A stretch of 43,253 nt of DNA from Pseudomonas izuensis (GTDB lineage: Bacteria > Pseudomonadota > Gammaproteobacteria > Pseudomonadales > Pseudomonadaceae). A program made the translations under genes and the position numbers. The notes below the pieces were generated by a model, which had not been told where the DNA came from, did no database searches, and was given only the letters and a program-made list of their open reading frames with translations. Shown here in pieces: positions 8,790 through 16,424 of this stretch. The stretch's first letter is position 1. The number at the start of each line of letters is the position of its first letter. The DNA lies in assembly GCF_009861505.1 (NCBI RefSeq), contig NZ_WTFT01000014.1, forward strand, positions 105,951 through 149,203, read 5' to 3'.

Positions 8790-9575
8790 TCACTCCCCCG
8801 AATAGATGGCTTTGCGTTTTTCCAAAAAGGCACTGGCGCCCTCTTTCTGGTCCCTGGAGTCGAACAGCAACTGAAACGCCTTGCGCTCCAGCGCCAGGGC
8901 GCTGTCCAGCGGCAGGTCGGCGCCGAGCAACATCACTTCCTTGATCTGGGCCACTGCCAGGGGCGGCAGCGCCGCTATTTCCGCTGCCAGCTCAAGGGCC
9001 CGCGGCAGTGTCCGCTCGTCACTCACCACCTCGCTGACCATGCCCATGGCGAGCGCTTCGGGGGCCGTGACCAGACAACCGGTCAGTGCGATACGCATCG
9101 CCTGAAACTTGCCGACGGCGCGGATCAGGCGCTGGGTGCCACCCGCCCCCGGCATCAGGCCAAGCTTGACCTCCGGCTGGCCAAAACGCGCCGATTGCCC
9201 TGCCACGATGATGTCGCAGTGCATGGCCAGTTCGCAGCCGCCCCCAAGCGCAAAACCATTCACCGCGGCAATCACGGGTTTAGGGCAGCGGGAAATGGCC
9301 TCCCACAGGTATTCCGTGTGGCGGCGATACATCCCGATTGGGCTGGCCCCGGCGAATTCGCGCACGTCGGCCCCGGCGACAAAGTACTGCTCACCGCCGG
9401 TGAGGACGATCGCCCGTACCCGGTCGTTGCCGGCCAGGGCGCGAAAGGTTTCAGCAAGTTGTTCGCGCACGGCGACGCTGAGCGCGTTCTTGACCTCGGG
9501 CCGTTCGATCCGGACGACCGCGACGGCGTCATCGCGGATTTGCAGGGCCACTACTGATTGATGCGGGGAGCTCAT
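8790..9575 (-). CDS. Enoyl-CoA hydratase/isomerase (crotonase family)
   Basis: Hydrates 2-enoyl-CoA. The 261-residue product has the crotonase fold with the oxyanion loop AGADVREFAG (about 68-77) and both catalytic glutamates, E115 in GGGCELAMHCD and E135 in FGQPEVKLGL. The ATG at 9575 has GAGG five bases ahead; a GTG two codons earlier is in frame but would overlap the ribosome site. It is the first gene of the operon hydratase - hydroxyacyl-CoA dehydrogenase - thiolase remnant - CoA-transferase. An 18-bp-spaced promoter (9630-9659) and a palindromic operator (9592-9608) lie just upstream, so expression is likely repressed by the divergent IclR protein. Confidence 0.9.
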   Translation of the reverse strand: MSSPHQSVVALQIRDDAVAVVRIERPEVKNALSVAVREQLAETFRALAGNDRVRAIVLTGGEQYFVAGADVREFAGASPIGMYRRHTEYLWEAISRCPKPVIAAVNGFALGGGCELAMHCDIIVAGQSARFGQPEVKLGLMPGAGGTQRLIRAVGKFQAMRIALTGCLVTAPEALAMGMVSEVVSDERTLPRALELAAEIAALPPLAVAQIKEVMLLGADLPLDSALALERKAFQLLFDSRDQKEGASAFLEKRKAIYSGE

Positions 9576-9591
9576 AATCACCTCGTGCTTT

Positions 9592-9613
9592 GTTTCGCTA
9601 GACGAAACTGAAT
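9592..9613. promoter_or_regulatory. IclR-type operator, hydratase side
   Basis: GTTTCGCTAGACGAAAC at 9592-9608 is an inverted repeat with 6-bp arms and a 5-bp centre. Together with the following CTGAAT it repeats at 9754-9774 (21 bases identical from 9593 to 9613). Half-sites around TTTCG match the size and style of IclR-family operators. It lies between the predicted promoter and the hydratase start, a place where bound protein would block transcription. Confidence 0.7.
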
Positions 9614-9629
9614 ACCGTAATTACAAACA

Positions 9630-9659
9630 ATCATAGATACGCCTGCAATTTCATGTAAA
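9630..9659 (-). promoter_or_regulatory. Sigma-70 promoter of the hydratase operon
   Basis: On the minus strand TTTACA (9659-9654) and TATGAT (9635-9630) are separated by 18 bp, each one mismatch from consensus. The predicted start near 9622 lies just upstream of the operator at 9592-9608 in transcript direction. Confidence 0.55.
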
Positions 9660-9753
9660 CAAGAAAGCTGATAAATCTTTTAATATCCTTTAAATACAAT
9701 GTGTTGAATGACTTTTATAATTCGTTTGGTTTTTTTCAAAGCAGCGAATACAA

Positions 9754-9774
9754 TTTCGCTAGACGAAACTGAAT
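9754..9774. promoter_or_regulatory. IclR-type operator, regulator side
   Basis: Second identical copy of the TTTCGCTAGACGAAA element (9754-9768) plus CTGAAT, 161 bp from the first. It is 38 bp before the iclR start and downstream of a possible TATAAT box at 9716-9721, so it fits autorepression. Confidence 0.7.
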
Positions 9775-9811
9775 TTTATTTTCTTGCGTTTTTCGAAAGC
9801 GGGGTTTTACC

Positions 9812-10678
9812 ATGGATCGCAACAAGGCAGATCAGCGAGCAACGGACAAGGCAAAAGGATCGGATGAAATCGACTTGCTGAAGAAGGGCATGCTCGATCC
9901 CGCCAGTGCGTTGAACGAAGACGAAAGCAGTGGCCAGTTCGTGACGGCATTGGCCCGGGGGCTGGAGCTGATGAGGTGCTTCACGCCGCGCGAAAACGTG
10001 CTCGGCAACCAGGACCTGGCGCGTATGACGGGACTGCCCAAACCGACCGTGACGCGCCTGACCAACACGCTGATGCGGTTGGGCTGCCTCAAGCGTGAAG
10101 TGCATTCAGGCAAGTACCAGCTGGATGTCGGTGTACTCGGTTTTGGCTACGCCATGTTGTCGAACCTGGCGATTCGCACGGTGGCCCATCCCTTGATGGA
10201 GGAGCTGGCCAATCACGCTCAGGCCGCCGTTGCCATGGCCGCCCGCGATCGTCTGCAGATGGTCTACCTGGATGTGGTCCAGGGCCAGGGCAACATGACC
10301 ATGCGCCGGCAGATCGGCAGTTATTTGCCACTGGCACAGAGTTCGGTGGGTCGGGCGTGCCTGGCAGCGATGCCGGAAACCGAGCGGGAGTTTCTGCTCG
10401 ATCACATTCGCCAGCGGGAAGCAGAGCAATGGCCAGCCATCCGCAAGGGTCTGGACAGGACATTCAGGGATTTCGCCGACTACGGCTTCTGCCTGTCGAT
10501 CGGTGAGTGGCACCGCGACGTCAACTCCGTTGCCGTGCCGTTGCTGCACCCGCAGTACGGGTTGCTGACCTTCAACTGCGGTGGGCCGAGCTTCCAGCTG
10601 TCCCGTGAAAAGCTCGTGGACGATATCGGGCCTCGCCTGATCAACATGGTCAACAACATTGGCGCCGCTGCTCGCTGA
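9812..10678 (+). CDS. IclR-family transcription regulator
   Basis: Likely local repressor or activator of the flanking acyl-CoA genes. The 288-residue product has a charged N-terminal extension of about 40 residues, a winged helix-turn-helix (about 45-100: LELMRCF..., LARMTGLPKPTVTRLTNTL) and a C-terminal IclR effector domain with the usual SVGRACLAAM and GEWHRDVNSVAVPL motifs. It is divergent from the hydratase operon and upstream of the acyl-CoA dehydrogenase on the same strand. Two identical palindromes flank the divergent region and are the probable binding sites. IclR proteins usually bind small carboxylic acids; here the effector is probably the acid or CoA ester degraded by the neighbours. 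Confidence 0.9.
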   Translation: MDRNKADQRATDKAKGSDEIDLLKKGMLDPASALNEDESSGQFVTALARGLELMRCFTPRENVLGNQDLARMTGLPKPTVTRLTNTLMRLGCLKREVHSGKYQLDVGVLGFGYAMLSNLAIRTVAHPLMEELANHAQAAVAMAARDRLQMVYLDVVQGQGNMTMRRQIGSYLPLAQSSVGRACLAAMPETEREFLLDHIRQREAEQWPAIRKGLDRTFRDFADYGFCLSIGEWHRDVNSVAVPLLHPQYGLLTFNCGGPSFQLSREKLVDDIGPRLINMVNNIGAAAR

Positions 10679-10709
10679 AAGCACGGAGTAACGGCGCCCT
10701 TAAACAACC

Positions 10710-10725
10710 GGCTCGCTTGCGAGCC
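10710..10725 (+). other. Small hairpin ahead of the dehydrogenase
   Basis: GGCTCGC (10710-10716) and GCGAGCC (10719-10725) are perfect inverted repeats. They end six bases before the GAGGAG ribosome site of the acyl-CoA dehydrogenase and may shape the leader; no U-run follows. Confidence 0.4.
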
Positions 10726-10738
10726 TCGAGGAGCGCAC

Positions 10739-11893
10739 ATGATCCGTGATACCGAAACCCTGCAGATTCTGCTGGATTCCCTTCGCCAGTTCGTCAGCGA
10801 AGTGCTGATTCCCCGCGAAAACGAAGTGGCTGAAACCGACGCGATCCCACAGGACATCGTCGAGCAGATGCGGGAACTGGGCCTGTTCGGCCTGACACTC
10901 CCGGAAGAGTTCGGTGGCTTGGGCGTGACCATGGAAGAAGAGGTGAACATCGCCTTCGAGCTGGGTCGCACCTCTCCGGCGTTTCGCTCCTACATCGGCA
11001 CCAACAACGGGATCGGCTCCATCGGTATCCTCCTGGACGGCACTGAAGAACAGAAGCGTCATTACTTGCCGATGCTGGCCAGCGGCGAACTGCTGAGTTC
11101 CTTTTGCCTGACCGAGCCGGATGCCGGCTCGGATGCCGCCTCGCTCAAGACCACGGCGGTGCGTGACGGCGACAGCTACATTCTCAACGGCACCAAACGC
11201 TTCATCACCAATGCCCCCCACGCCGGCATCTACACCGTGATGGCGCGGACCAATCCCGGGATCAAAGGCGCCGGCGGCATCAGCGCGTTTATTGTCGAGC
11301 GCGGAACACCCGGCGTGTCATTGGGCAAGCCCGACCACAAAATGGGTCACAAAGGGGCGCACACCTGCGATGTGATCTTTGAAAACGCGCGGGTACCGGC
11401 CAGCCAACTGATCGGCGGCATCGAAGGCGTAGGCTTCAAGACCGCCATGAAAGTACTCGACAAGGGGCGCCTGCATATCGCGGCCCTGAGCGTCGGTGCC
11501 GCCGAGCGGATGCTCGACGATGCCTTGCGCTATGCACTGGAACGCAAACAGTTCGGCACCCCTATCGCCGAGTTCCAACTGATCCAGGCCATGCTCGCCG
11601 ACAGCAAGGCCGAGATCTATGCCGCTCGCTGCATGGTGCTCGATGCCGCGCGCAAGCGTGACGACGGCCATAACGTCAGCACCGAAGCCTCCTGCGCCAA
11701 GATGTTCTCCACGGAAATGTGCGGACGCGTCGCCGACCGTTGCGTACAGATTCATGGCGGTGCCGGCTATGTCAGCGAATATGCCATCGAGCGTTTCTAC
11801 CGCGACGTTCGCCTGTTCCGGATTTATGAAGGCACCACCCAGATCCAGCAGTTGGTCATCGCCCGGAACATGATCCGCGACGCCCAGCGCTGA
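10739..11893 (+). CDS. Acyl-CoA dehydrogenase
   Basis: FAD enzyme that introduces the 2,3 double bond into an acyl-CoA. The 384-residue product shows all three domains: N-terminal helical part, the CLTEPDAGSDAAS FAD/substrate motif (about 124-136), and the C-terminal region with QIHGGAGYVSEYAIERFYRD. The catalytic base is E364 in YEGTTQI, the position used by short- and medium-chain enzymes. SD GAGGAG precedes the ATG. It follows the IclR gene by 60 bp and precedes an MFS acid transporter by 60 bp, probably in one transcript. With the divergent hydratase and hydroxyacyl-CoA dehydrogenase it completes the first three beta-oxidation steps. Chain or ring type of the substrate is not evident. Confidence 0.92.
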   Translation: MIRDTETLQILLDSLRQFVSEVLIPRENEVAETDAIPQDIVEQMRELGLFGLTLPEEFGGLGVTMEEEVNIAFELGRTSPAFRSYIGTNNGIGSIGILLDGTEEQKRHYLPMLASGELLSSFCLTEPDAGSDAASLKTTAVRDGDSYILNGTKRFITNAPHAGIYTVMARTNPGIKGAGGISAFIVERGTPGVSLGKPDHKMGHKGAHTCDVIFENARVPASQLIGGIEGVGFKTAMKVLDKGRLHIAALSVGAAERMLDDALRYALERKQFGTPIAEFQLIQAMLADSKAEIYAARCMVLDAARKRDDGHNVSTEASCAKMFSTEMCGRVADRCVQIHGGAGYVSEYAIERFYRDVRLFRIYEGTTQIQQLVIARNMIRDAQR

Positions 11894-11953
11894 GGCTCGG
11901 CTTTTCAGATCCCGGTTCGAGTTCTCCTCAAATAAATACAACAGGGTAACGTC

Positions 11954-13228
11954 ATGGACACTGCTGCTCAGGCCAGTGCGATTACGCACGCCAAAACCAG
12001 TACCTGGGTACTGGTCTTCATCTTCTGCTTTCTTGGATTGTTGATCGACGGCGCCGATCTGATGCTGCTCTCCTACAGCCTGGGCAGCTTGAAGGCCGAG
12101 TTTGGCCTGAGCAACGTAGAGGCCGGCAGCCTGGGTAGTTTCACCCTGGCCGGCATGGCCATCGGTGGCATCTACGGCGGCTGGGCCTGTGATCGTTTCG
12201 GCCGGGTGAAAACCGTGGTCTGGAGTATCGCGCTGTTTTCCCTGGGCACCGCGATACTGGGCCTGACGCACAGCTATTGGCAGTTCGCAATCACCCGATT
12301 CATTGCTTCGCTGGGCATCGGCGCGCTGTACGTCGCGTGCAATACGCTGATGTCCGAATACGTACCCACCCGCTATCGCACAACGGCACTGGGCACCCTG
12401 CAGGCAGGCTGGTCGGTGGGCTACATCGTCGCAACGCTGCTGGCCGGCTGGATCTTGCCGACCCATGGCTGGCGGTGGCTTTTCTACATCGCCATCATCC
12501 CGGTGGTTCTCGCCCTGGTGATGCAGCGCTTCGTTCCGGAACCGCAAGCCTGGATCAACGCCCAGGCCGAGCGTGCCAGGAACAGACTGGCGGGCATCCA
12601 GCACCGCTCCGGGGAAAAACGCGATGGCATGTTCAAACAGATTTTCGCTGATCCGCAGGCTCGCCGCATGTTCATGCTCTGGGCTCTGACCGCCGGCTTC
12701 CTGCAGTTCGGCTACTACGGTGTCAGTAACTGGATGCCGACGTACCTGGAAAGTGAACTCGGGGTGAAATTCAGCGCCATGACCGGCTACATGGTGGGCA
12801 CCTACACCGCCATGATCCTCGGCAAAGTGCTTGCCGGGCTGGCGGCTGACCGCATCGGACGCCGTGCCGTATTCGCCTTTGGCGCCCTGGGAACCGCCGT
12901 GTTCCTGCCGGTGATCGTGCTGTTCCAGAGCCCGGAAAACATTCTCTGGCTACTGGTGATATTCGGCTTCCTGTACGGCATTCCCTACGGTGTGAACGCC
13001 ACCTACATGACGGAAAGCTTCGAGGCCAAACTGCGCGGATCCGCCGTCGGCGGTGCCTACAACATCGGGCGCCTGGGGGCTGCGGTGGCGCCTGCCGCCA
13101 TCGGTTTCCTCGCCTCCCAGGGCTCGATTGGCGTGGGCCTGCTGGTCATGGGGGCGGCCTATTTCATCTGTGGCGTGATTCCGGCGTTGTTTATCAAGGA
13201 CAAGCAGTTCGACCCACAGAGGCAGTAG
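11954..13228 (+). CDS. MFS organic acid transporter (AAHS family)
   Basis: Inner-membrane proton symporter of 424 residues and twelve predicted helices. Helix 1 has the D-G-x-D motif (LLIDGADLMLL) of the aromatic acid:H+ symporter family, and the loop after helix 2 has ACDRFGRVKT. The gene follows the acyl-CoA dehydrogenase on the same strand, so it probably imports the acid that the CoA-transferase activates. The arrangement recalls the adipate dca genes of Acinetobacter, where an AAHS member (DcaK) sits with acyl-CoA enzymes; a benzoate- or shikimate-like acid is equally possible. The ATG has AGGGTAA upstream. Confidence 0.87.
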   Translation: MDTAAQASAITHAKTSTWVLVFIFCFLGLLIDGADLMLLSYSLGSLKAEFGLSNVEAGSLGSFTLAGMAIGGIYGGWACDRFGRVKTVVWSIALFSLGTAILGLTHSYWQFAITRFIASLGIGALYVACNTLMSEYVPTRYRTTALGTLQAGWSVGYIVATLLAGWILPTHGWRWLFYIAIIPVVLALVMQRFVPEPQAWINAQAERARNRLAGIQHRSGEKRDGMFKQIFADPQARRMFMLWALTAGFLQFGYYGVSNWMPTYLESELGVKFSAMTGYMVGTYTAMILGKVLAGLAADRIGRRAVFAFGALGTAVFLPVIVLFQSPENILWLLVIFGFLYGIPYGVNATYMTESFEAKLRGSAVGGAYNIGRLGAAVAPAAIGFLASQGSIGVGLLVMGAAYFICGVIPALFIKDKQFDPQRQ

Positions 13229-13355
13229 CGCCGATACCCACAACCCTTGGACCCGCCAACGCCAGAGGAAGACGAATTCAACACACCGGCGGCCAATTGA
13301 TGATTGCTGATCACAGCGAACATCTTCATTAGCCAGCGTAGTGGATTTCAAAAGA

Positions 13356-15362
13356 ATGCCGACCTTCCCTCGAGCACTGAGCGATTGCTTCAAGGCCGTT
13401 TTCAACCCGTCGACCCCGGCACTCCAGTTTGCCCTCAAGAACATGCTTGGGGGCGGCCTGGCGCTGTACCTGGCGTTCTTCCTGGACATGCAGCAGCCAC
13501 AATGGGCGTTGATCACGGTGTTCATCGTCAACCAGCCATTGAGCGGCATGGTGCTGTCCAAGAGCGCCTACCGATTGCTTGGCACCGTTGTCGGTGCCGT
13601 GGTCTCCCTGGGCATGATCGGCCTGTTCGGCCAGACACCCTGGCTGTTCCTGCCGTGCATGGCATTGTGGCTGGGCGTTTGCACGGCAGGCGCTTCGCTG
13701 TACCGCAACAACGCATCCTATGGCTTCGTACTCGCCGGCTACACCACGGCGATCGTCGCCCTGCCCTCTACCGCCGCGCCCCTGAACATCTTCGATCAGG
13801 CGCAAGCACGTTTTTTTGAAATCACCCTCGGCATCGTCTGCGCATCGTTGGTGAGCACCCTGCTGTGGCCACGTCGCATCGAACGCCAACTTGCGCTCCA
13901 GGCCCGTGGGGTCTGGCAGAGCGGAATGACCGCGGCGGCTTCCGAGCTGCTGGGCGTCGACCCGCGCAAGGGCTTGCTCGGTGCATTGGGCCGCATTGTT
14001 TCGGTGGACTCCCAGCGCGATCACGCCGGGTTCGAGGGCCCCTCGGGGCGCCTGCGAGCACAAGCTCTGCGGGTGATGAACCGCGACTTGCTCAGCCTGC
14101 TTCGCGTGAGTCGTGGTGTGGCACGCCTGCGCCTGATACTGGACCAGGCGTCGGGCGAATACGTCGACCCACTGATCGAAGGCGTGGCCCAGGCGTTGGC
14201 CGACGGTGACGAAGCGGCCCTCGACCGGCAAGCGCTTGCGCTGGATGAACGCCTTCTGGTCACAGGCCTCGATCCGCAGGTGCGCGCATGCCTGATGCGC
14301 ATGGCCCTGGTGCTGCGTCTGGCCACAGTCGCCATCCAATCACTCAAGGCCGTGGAGCAAGGCGAGCCTGTCAGCAATGTCCCCGGGCCGCTGGCCTGGC
14401 ACCGGGATATCGAGCAAGGCGTCATGTCCGGCCTGCGTAGCGCCCTGGCCTTTCTTGCTGTCACCGGGTTTTGGGTGTTCACCGCCTGGCCTGCGGGGCT
14501 GGGGGCGGTATCAAGCTGCGGTGTGGTGCTCAGCCTGTTTGCCGGACGTGAAGCGCCTGCCGAGGCGGCGCTGAACTTCCTCAAGGGCATCGCCCTGTCG
14601 GTACCGGTCGCGGCGCTGGTCGCCTTCGGCCTGCTGCCTGGCTGGGAAGGTTTCCCCATGCTGTGCCTGGGGCTTGGCGTGCCGCTGTTCATTGCCTCGC
14701 TGTGCCTGAGCCAACCCGGCATCGCCGCTATTGCCTCGGCGTTCTGCATCTTCTTCGTGACCAACGTCGCGCCCGCAAACGTCATGAGCTACGACTTCGA
14801 TCAGTTCCTCAACAAGGCCTTGGCCACTTTGTTCGGGGTGGGCATTTCAGTCGCCGTCTTCCGGCTGGTGACCCTGGGGCCTGGCTTGCGCCACTATCGC
14901 CGACTGGTCGAAGCGTCCTTGGCCGACCTCTCCCGGCTGACTCAACGGCCACTGGAACAGGCCGAAGGCTGGTTCGGCGGCCGCATGGCCGACCGCCTGA
15001 TGCGCCTGGCGCAATTGCGCACCCAACAACCGGATGAACCCAACCCACATTGGCACAACGGTCTCTACGGCCTCGACCTGGGCGGCGAACTGTTGCACCT
15101 GCGCGGCTGCCTGACCGAAGCCAGCGGCCCGTCGGCACGCGAACGTGACCGGTATTTGCACGATGTCGCTCACCTGCTCAAACAAGCTCCACCAACACCG
15201 GACCAGGTGACGCGGCTGGATGAACCCAGCGTACAACTGCTCAAGGTGCTGGATGCAGACACACGAATGACCACGAGGCGACAGGAACTGGCGCGTGTGG
15301 CGGTGTTGCAGTTGCAGTTTTTATGGCGGCGGTGGTGTCACTCATGCCCGCCCTCTCGCTAA
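13356..15362 (+). CDS. FUSC-family efflux protein (AaeB/fusaric acid resistance type)
   Basis: Predicted inner-membrane aromatic acid efflux component of about 668 residues. Two hydrophobic halves are visible: helices at about 25-160 (LKNMLGGGLALYLAFFLDM..QWALITVFIVNQPLSG) and about 360-510, each followed by a soluble helical segment. This duplicated layout is typical of FUSC proteins that work with a periplasmic adaptor and outer-membrane channel, but neither partner gene is adjacent. The start is unsure: the ATG at 13356 has only a weak purine run, and a GTG at 13341 has none. It lies after the MFS acid transporter and may relieve acid stress in the same pathway, or be independent. Confidence 0.82.
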   Translation: MPTFPRALSDCFKAVFNPSTPALQFALKNMLGGGLALYLAFFLDMQQPQWALITVFIVNQPLSGMVLSKSAYRLLGTVVGAVVSLGMIGLFGQTPWLFLPCMALWLGVCTAGASLYRNNASYGFVLAGYTTAIVALPSTAAPLNIFDQAQARFFEITLGIVCASLVSTLLWPRRIERQLALQARGVWQSGMTAAASELLGVDPRKGLLGALGRIVSVDSQRDHAGFEGPSGRLRAQALRVMNRDLLSLLRVSRGVARLRLILDQASGEYVDPLIEGVAQALADGDEAALDRQALALDERLLVTGLDPQVRACLMRMALVLRLATVAIQSLKAVEQGEPVSNVPGPLAWHRDIEQGVMSGLRSALAFLAVTGFWVFTAWPAGLGAVSSCGVVLSLFAGREAPAEAALNFLKGIALSVPVAALVAFGLLPGWEGFPMLCLGLGVPLFIASLCLSQPGIAAIASAFCIFFVTNVAPANVMSYDFDQFLNKALATLFGVGISVAVFRLVTLGPGLRHYRRLVEASLADLSRLTQRPLEQAEGWFGGRMADRLMRLAQLRTQQPDEPNPHWHNGLYGLDLGGELLHLRGCLTEASGPSARERDRYLHDVAHLLKQAPPTPDQVTRLDEPSVQLLKVLDADTRMTTRRQELARVAVLQLQFLWRRWCHSCPPSR

Positions 15363-15372
15363 CCCATTTCCC

Positions 15373-15479
15373 CTGTAGGAGCTGGCTTGTCGGGCCGCCG
15401 CATCGCAGCGAAAGCGGCCTGTCAGTCGACTTTGATGTTGACTGTGCCGCCGTCTTCGCTGGCAAGCCAGCTCCTACAG
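15373..15479. repeat. REP doublet overlapping the doxX-like stop codon
   Basis: CTGTAGGAGCTGGCTTG on the left and CAAGCCAGCTCCTACAG on the right form a 107-bp inverted doublet between convergent genes. The TAG stop of the DoxX-family gene (15474-15476) lies inside the right arm. The 42-bp spacer is the inverted form of the spacer in the copy at 42531-42637. Confidence 0.88.
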
Positions 15480-15905
15480 TTCACGCACAAGTGGCCAGCG
15501 ACGCGCCAAGCCCGTACCCAATGCCAATCGCCCGGGGCCCGCGACAAAAATCGTCGAGAAGACGATCAGCAACAGCCAGGCAAACTGCCCTTCGGCCAGG
15601 CTCCACTCCGGATGCACCCAGATCACCGAAACCGCGAGCAAAAACAGCACCGGCAAGGTCGCAAGGCGTGTCAACACGCCGAGGACGATAAACACCGGGC
15701 ACAGCACTTCGGCAAAAATCGCCAGTGACAAGGTCAACCAGCTCCCCAAGCCAAACGGGTCTTCGATCACGCCCAGTTCGTGGTCGAAATGCAGCAGCTT
15801 GGGGATGCCATGCACGGACAACAGCAGCAGGCACCCGGTGATGCGCAGCCAGCACAGTGCAACATCGGTGGCGGTGGTTGTCGTTTCAATATCAGTCGTA
15901 GACAT
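15474..15905 (-). CDS. DoxX-family membrane protein
   Basis: Small inner-membrane protein of 143 residues with four predicted helices (about 17-35, 55-75, 80-100, 108-130). The family includes thiosulfate:quinone oxidoreductase subunit DoxD and proteins linked to redox stress, but most members have no proven reaction. The start is the ATG giving MSTTDIETT; a longer upstream reading would overlap the previous gene. It begins 11 bp after the NTF2-like gene on the same strand, so it is the last gene of the five-gene run. Its stop codon lies within a REP element, so the last residues (REL) and stop may have been set by the REP insertion. Confidence 0.8.
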   Translation of the reverse strand: MSTTDIETTTTATDVALCWLRITGCLLLLSVHGIPKLLHFDHELGVIEDPFGLGSWLTLSLAIFAEVLCPVFIVLGVLTRLATLPVLFLLAVSVIWVHPEWSLAEGQFAWLLLIVFSTIFVAGPGRLALGTGLARRWPLVREL

Positions 15906-15916
15906 GTTTGCCGGCC

Positions 15917-16381
15917 TCAAATCGGTTTCGCCAACCAGGGATAGCGCAAGCAGTCCTGCCCTGCGTAATCCGGATCGAGATAGATGAAACAACGATGGAT
16001 CTTCCAGTCACGGACTTCGAAAACATCACACCAATACCCGGCGGCCCAGTCCGGATTGCCGGCGCACCACGCGCCATCCACATGCTCACCGTGGCTTGTG
16101 CCTTCACACACGACGACATCCGTTCCGGAAAAAACCCAGTTGAAATGAGCGTAGTCATGGGTGATTGAAATCAGCCGCGCACTCAAGTCCGCAAACAATT
16201 CAGCGATCTGCGTACGCCCGGTCGCGATCCCCCATTTGGGGAAGTAAACCTGTGCGTCTTCGGAAAACAGCTCCAGGATATGGCGGCCATCCGGGGCGAC
16301 ACCGCCGTTATCAAAGGCCCTGAAGTAGTCCAGGATCACTGATTTGCGATGCTCGTCACTCATCGTCATGTTGCTCAGCAT
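15917..16381 (-). CDS. NTF2-like (SnoaL-type) protein
   Basis: Cytoplasmic alpha+beta barrel protein of 154 residues, with the NTF2 pattern: helix start SVILDYFRAFDNG, a middle HILELFSEDAQVYFPKWG, and the strands HDYAHFNWVFSGTDVVVCEGTSHG and WKIHRCFIYLDPDYAG. Family members include polyketide cyclases, dehydratases and small ligand binders; no catalytic residue set is assured here. The start ATG has GGAG eight bases ahead, and a longer frame running into the preceding gene is not needed. It lies 43 bp after the amidohydrolase stop and 11 bp before the DoxX gene, so it belongs to that operon. Confidence 0.8.
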   Translation of the reverse strand: MLSNMTMSDEHRKSVILDYFRAFDNGGVAPDGRHILELFSEDAQVYFPKWGIATGRTQIAELFADLSARLISITHDYAHFNWVFSGTDVVVCEGTSHGEHVDGAWCAGNPDWAAGYWCDVFEVRDWKIHRCFIYLDPDYAGQDCLRYPWLAKPI

Positions 16382-16424
16382 GATGATTCGCTCCACTGAA
16401 ATCCGCCCCGTCCGTTTCCCGTCC

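Noticed and set aside
7278..9557. 759-codon plus-strand frame
   Set aside because: It is antisense to the hydroxyacyl-CoA dehydrogenase and hydratase, both with full catalytic motifs.
11318..12604. Minus-strand frame of about 430 codons
   Set aside because: It runs across two real plus-strand genes (acyl-CoA dehydrogenase and transporter) and matches no family.
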